NCBI GenBank assembly: GCA_963717135.1
Contig: CAVQVN010000009.1
Coordinates: 1,054,001-1,118,000 of the forward strand
Source of the DNA: UBA4744 sp963717135
GTDB taxonomy: Bacteria; Actinomycetota; Acidimicrobiia; Spongiisociales; UBA4744
DNA length: 64,000 nucleotides
Direction of reading: 5' to 3'
Made by a program: the position numbers and the translations under genes. Under the pieces are notes generated by a model. That model saw only the letters and a program-made list of their open reading frames with translations. It searched no databases and was not told where the DNA came from. This document shows positions 62,932 to 64,000 of this stretch, piece after piece (position 1 is the stretch's first letter; every line of letters starts with the position of its first letter).

Positions 62932-62941
62932 GAAGCCGGGG

Positions 62942-63358
62942 CTAAGGAACCACCTCATACCCCTCGTTGTACCAACCGGTGATACCGGTCGACAGGTTGT
63001 CCACTTCGGCGAACCCGAGGTCTTCAAAAATGGGCAGCGCCTGGCCGCTCCGATTGCCACTGTTGCAGTACACGAGATAGTGGGCGTCCTTGTCCAGCCC
63101 ATCCAGTTGCTCACGGAAATCCGCGGCATAGAAGTCGATGTTGATTGAGTCTTCGATCTTCCCGGCGGCGAATTCTTCGGAGGTCCGAATGTCGAGGATG
63201 ACGAAATCGTCGGCACTCGAGTTCTCTTCGATGATTCCGGCCGCCTCGGATGGCGATACATTGTTGATCTGCTGGTTGAGCGCCGCGGTCGAACCGCAAC
63301 CGGCCAGCGTGATCAGCAATGTCAACAGAAGCACCGAGACGCCCACAATACGTTTCAT
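62942..63358 (-). CDS. Rhodanese-domain lipoprotein
   Basis: 138 residues: lipoprotein signal LAGC (C21) then one rhodanese domain with active-site C98 in YCNSGNRS and the DIRTSEEF signature. Likely an extracytoplasmic sulfurtransferase handling thiosulfate or persulfide. It is preceded by a CsoR/CstR-like operator promoter. Confidence 0.9.
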   Translation of the reverse strand: MKRIVGVSVLLLTLLITLAGCGSTAALNQQINNVSPSEAAGIIEENSSADDFVILDIRTSEEFAAGKIEDSINIDFYAADFREQLDGLDKDAHYLVYCNSGNRSGQALPIFEDLGFAEVDNLSTGITGWYNEGYEVVP

Positions 63359-63388
63359 ACCTGATGGAACCTTTCTTCTCCAGCCAAC

Positions 63389-63416
63389 ATGATACCCCCC
63401 TGGGTATATAGCTCAA
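63389..63416 (-). promoter_or_regulatory. Rhodanese promoter with CsoR/CstR-like operator
   Basis: Minus strand: -35 TTGAGC (63411-63416) and -10 TATCAT (63389-63394), 16 bp apart. The spacer is the palindrome ATACCC-N4-GGGTAT (63392-63407), the pattern bound by CsoR-family repressors; CstR members of that family sense persulfide and control rhodaneses. Confidence 0.7.
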
Positions 63417-63509
63417 TGGGGGGTGGACGACGATCGAGACACGAAGAACGGTCGGGTATAGGCCGGCTTCGTTTTTGGCCTTGGGCCCGTGTCGTATAAC
63501 GTGCCGTTT

Positions 63510-64000
63510 GTGAAATTGACGCGAATCCCCCGAGCGACCATAAACCGATTGCCGATCTTCTTGCGAGCCCTCGACGCCCTCCCCGAGGATCAGACCACGG
63601 TCTCCTCGAAGGAATTAGCGGAGCTGATCAAGGAAAATTCGGCCAAGGTTCGCAAGGACCTGTCGTTCATGGGCACCTACGGGGTGCGGGGCGTCGGCTA
63701 CAACGTTGAGCACCTGCGTTTCCAGATCCGCCGGGAGTTGGGTCTGACCAGGATATGGCCGGTGATTATCGTCGGTGCCGGGAACCTGGGATCGGCACTA
63801 GCCCGTTACGGGGGCTTCGATGCCAACGGGTTCAACATCGTCGGCATCTACGACAACGACCCCAACAAGATCGGTACCACCATCGGATCCCTGACGGTCG
63901 GCAGCATGGAGGACCTCCAGCGTGAGGCCGAAGAGCAGCACGTTGAGATCGGGATCATCGCAGTTCCGGTGAGGGCCGCCCAGGAGGTTGCCGAGCAGCT
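63510..64000 (+). CDS. rex: Redox-sensing repressor Rex (partial, 3' end outside window)
   Basis: N-terminal winged helix (KLTRIPRATINRLPIFLRAL...SSKELAELIKENSAKVRKDLSFMGTYGVRGVGY) followed by the NAD(H)-binding Rossmann segment VIIVGAGNLGSALARYGGFD. Senses NADH/NAD+ and would repress nuo and fermentation genes. The GTG start at 63510 follows TATAAC (63495-63500). The gene continues past the right edge. Confidence 0.95.
   Translation, partial: MKLTRIPRATINRLPIFLRALDALPEDQTTVSSKELAELIKENSAKVRKDLSFMGTYGVRGVGYNVEHLRFQIRRELGLTRIWPVIIVGAGNLGSALARYGGFDANGFNIVGIYDNDPNKIGTTIGSLTVGSMEDLQREAEEQHVEIGIIAVPVRAAQEVAEQ

Noticed and set aside
63507..63516. TTGTGAA at the rex start as a Rex autoregulatory site
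   Set aside because: Only one half-site is present; the downstream half does not match TTCACAA.

Overview
The window is high-GC DNA from a free-living actinobacterium. The main pointers are a DUF222-HNH (13E12-type) gene with an actinobacterial SOS box, VapB/MazEF modules, PPOX-fold F420/FMN proteins, Rex, a menaquinone-type geranylgeranyl reductase, and at least eight promoters whose -10 box lies 6-8 nt before the start codon (leaderless mRNAs). An Acidimicrobiia-like lineage would fit, but that is inference. No rRNA, tRNA, CRISPR array or IS transposase was seen.

Layout. (i) 1-7.9 kb is a nitrate/nitrite respiration locus. An Rrf2 regulator, a membrane-anchored dihaem cytochrome c and a NarG-family catalytic subunit (running off the left edge) are on the minus strand; two NarK-type transporters are divergent on the plus strand. 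A near-perfect 18-bp palindrome sits between the -35 and -10 of the Rrf2 promoter. (ii) 7.9-17.6 kb holds single metabolic genes (MFS-cNMP fusion, methyltransferase, fasciclin protein, molybdenum hydroxylase pair, PPOX protein, mechanosensitive channel) with two toxin-antitoxin loci and an SOS-box HNH gene. (iii) 17.6-32.5 kb is an accessory zone of small regulators, membrane proteins and enzymes. It is littered with gene remnants (frameshifted mazF, DUF664 tail, half a VOC protein) and a diverged intergenic repeat of about 56 bp in at least five copies. (iv) 32.5-41 kb carries moaA (molybdenum cofactor, needed by NarG and the molybdenum hydroxylase), a tandem-DsbA lipoprotein, a CGNR protein, a kinase-like phosphotransferase, SRPBCC/ArsR proteins, a bactofilin-like membrane protein and a DUF559 nuclease gene bracketed by direct hairpin repeats. 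(v) 41-56.1 kb is a complete 14-gene nuoA-N operon on the minus strand. (vi) 56.3-64 kb carries a subtilase with a C-terminal GASWS pentapeptide array, an amidohydrolase, nicotinamidase, GNAT, geranylgeranyl reductase, a rhodanese lipoprotein under a CsoR/CstR-like operator, and the start of rex.

The genes suggest a menaquinone-based respiratory chain: complex I feeds quinones, NarG with its cytochrome c handles nitrate or nitrite, MoaA supplies the cofactor, and Rrf2 and Rex sense nitrosative/redox state. The most unusual sequence features are three repeat families. One is heptanucleotide tandem arrays that fill every real gap in the nuo operon and also occur in frame inside nuoG. One is the DUF559-associated hairpin repeat with a distant inverted copy. 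One is the 56-bp intergenic repeat of the accessory zone.
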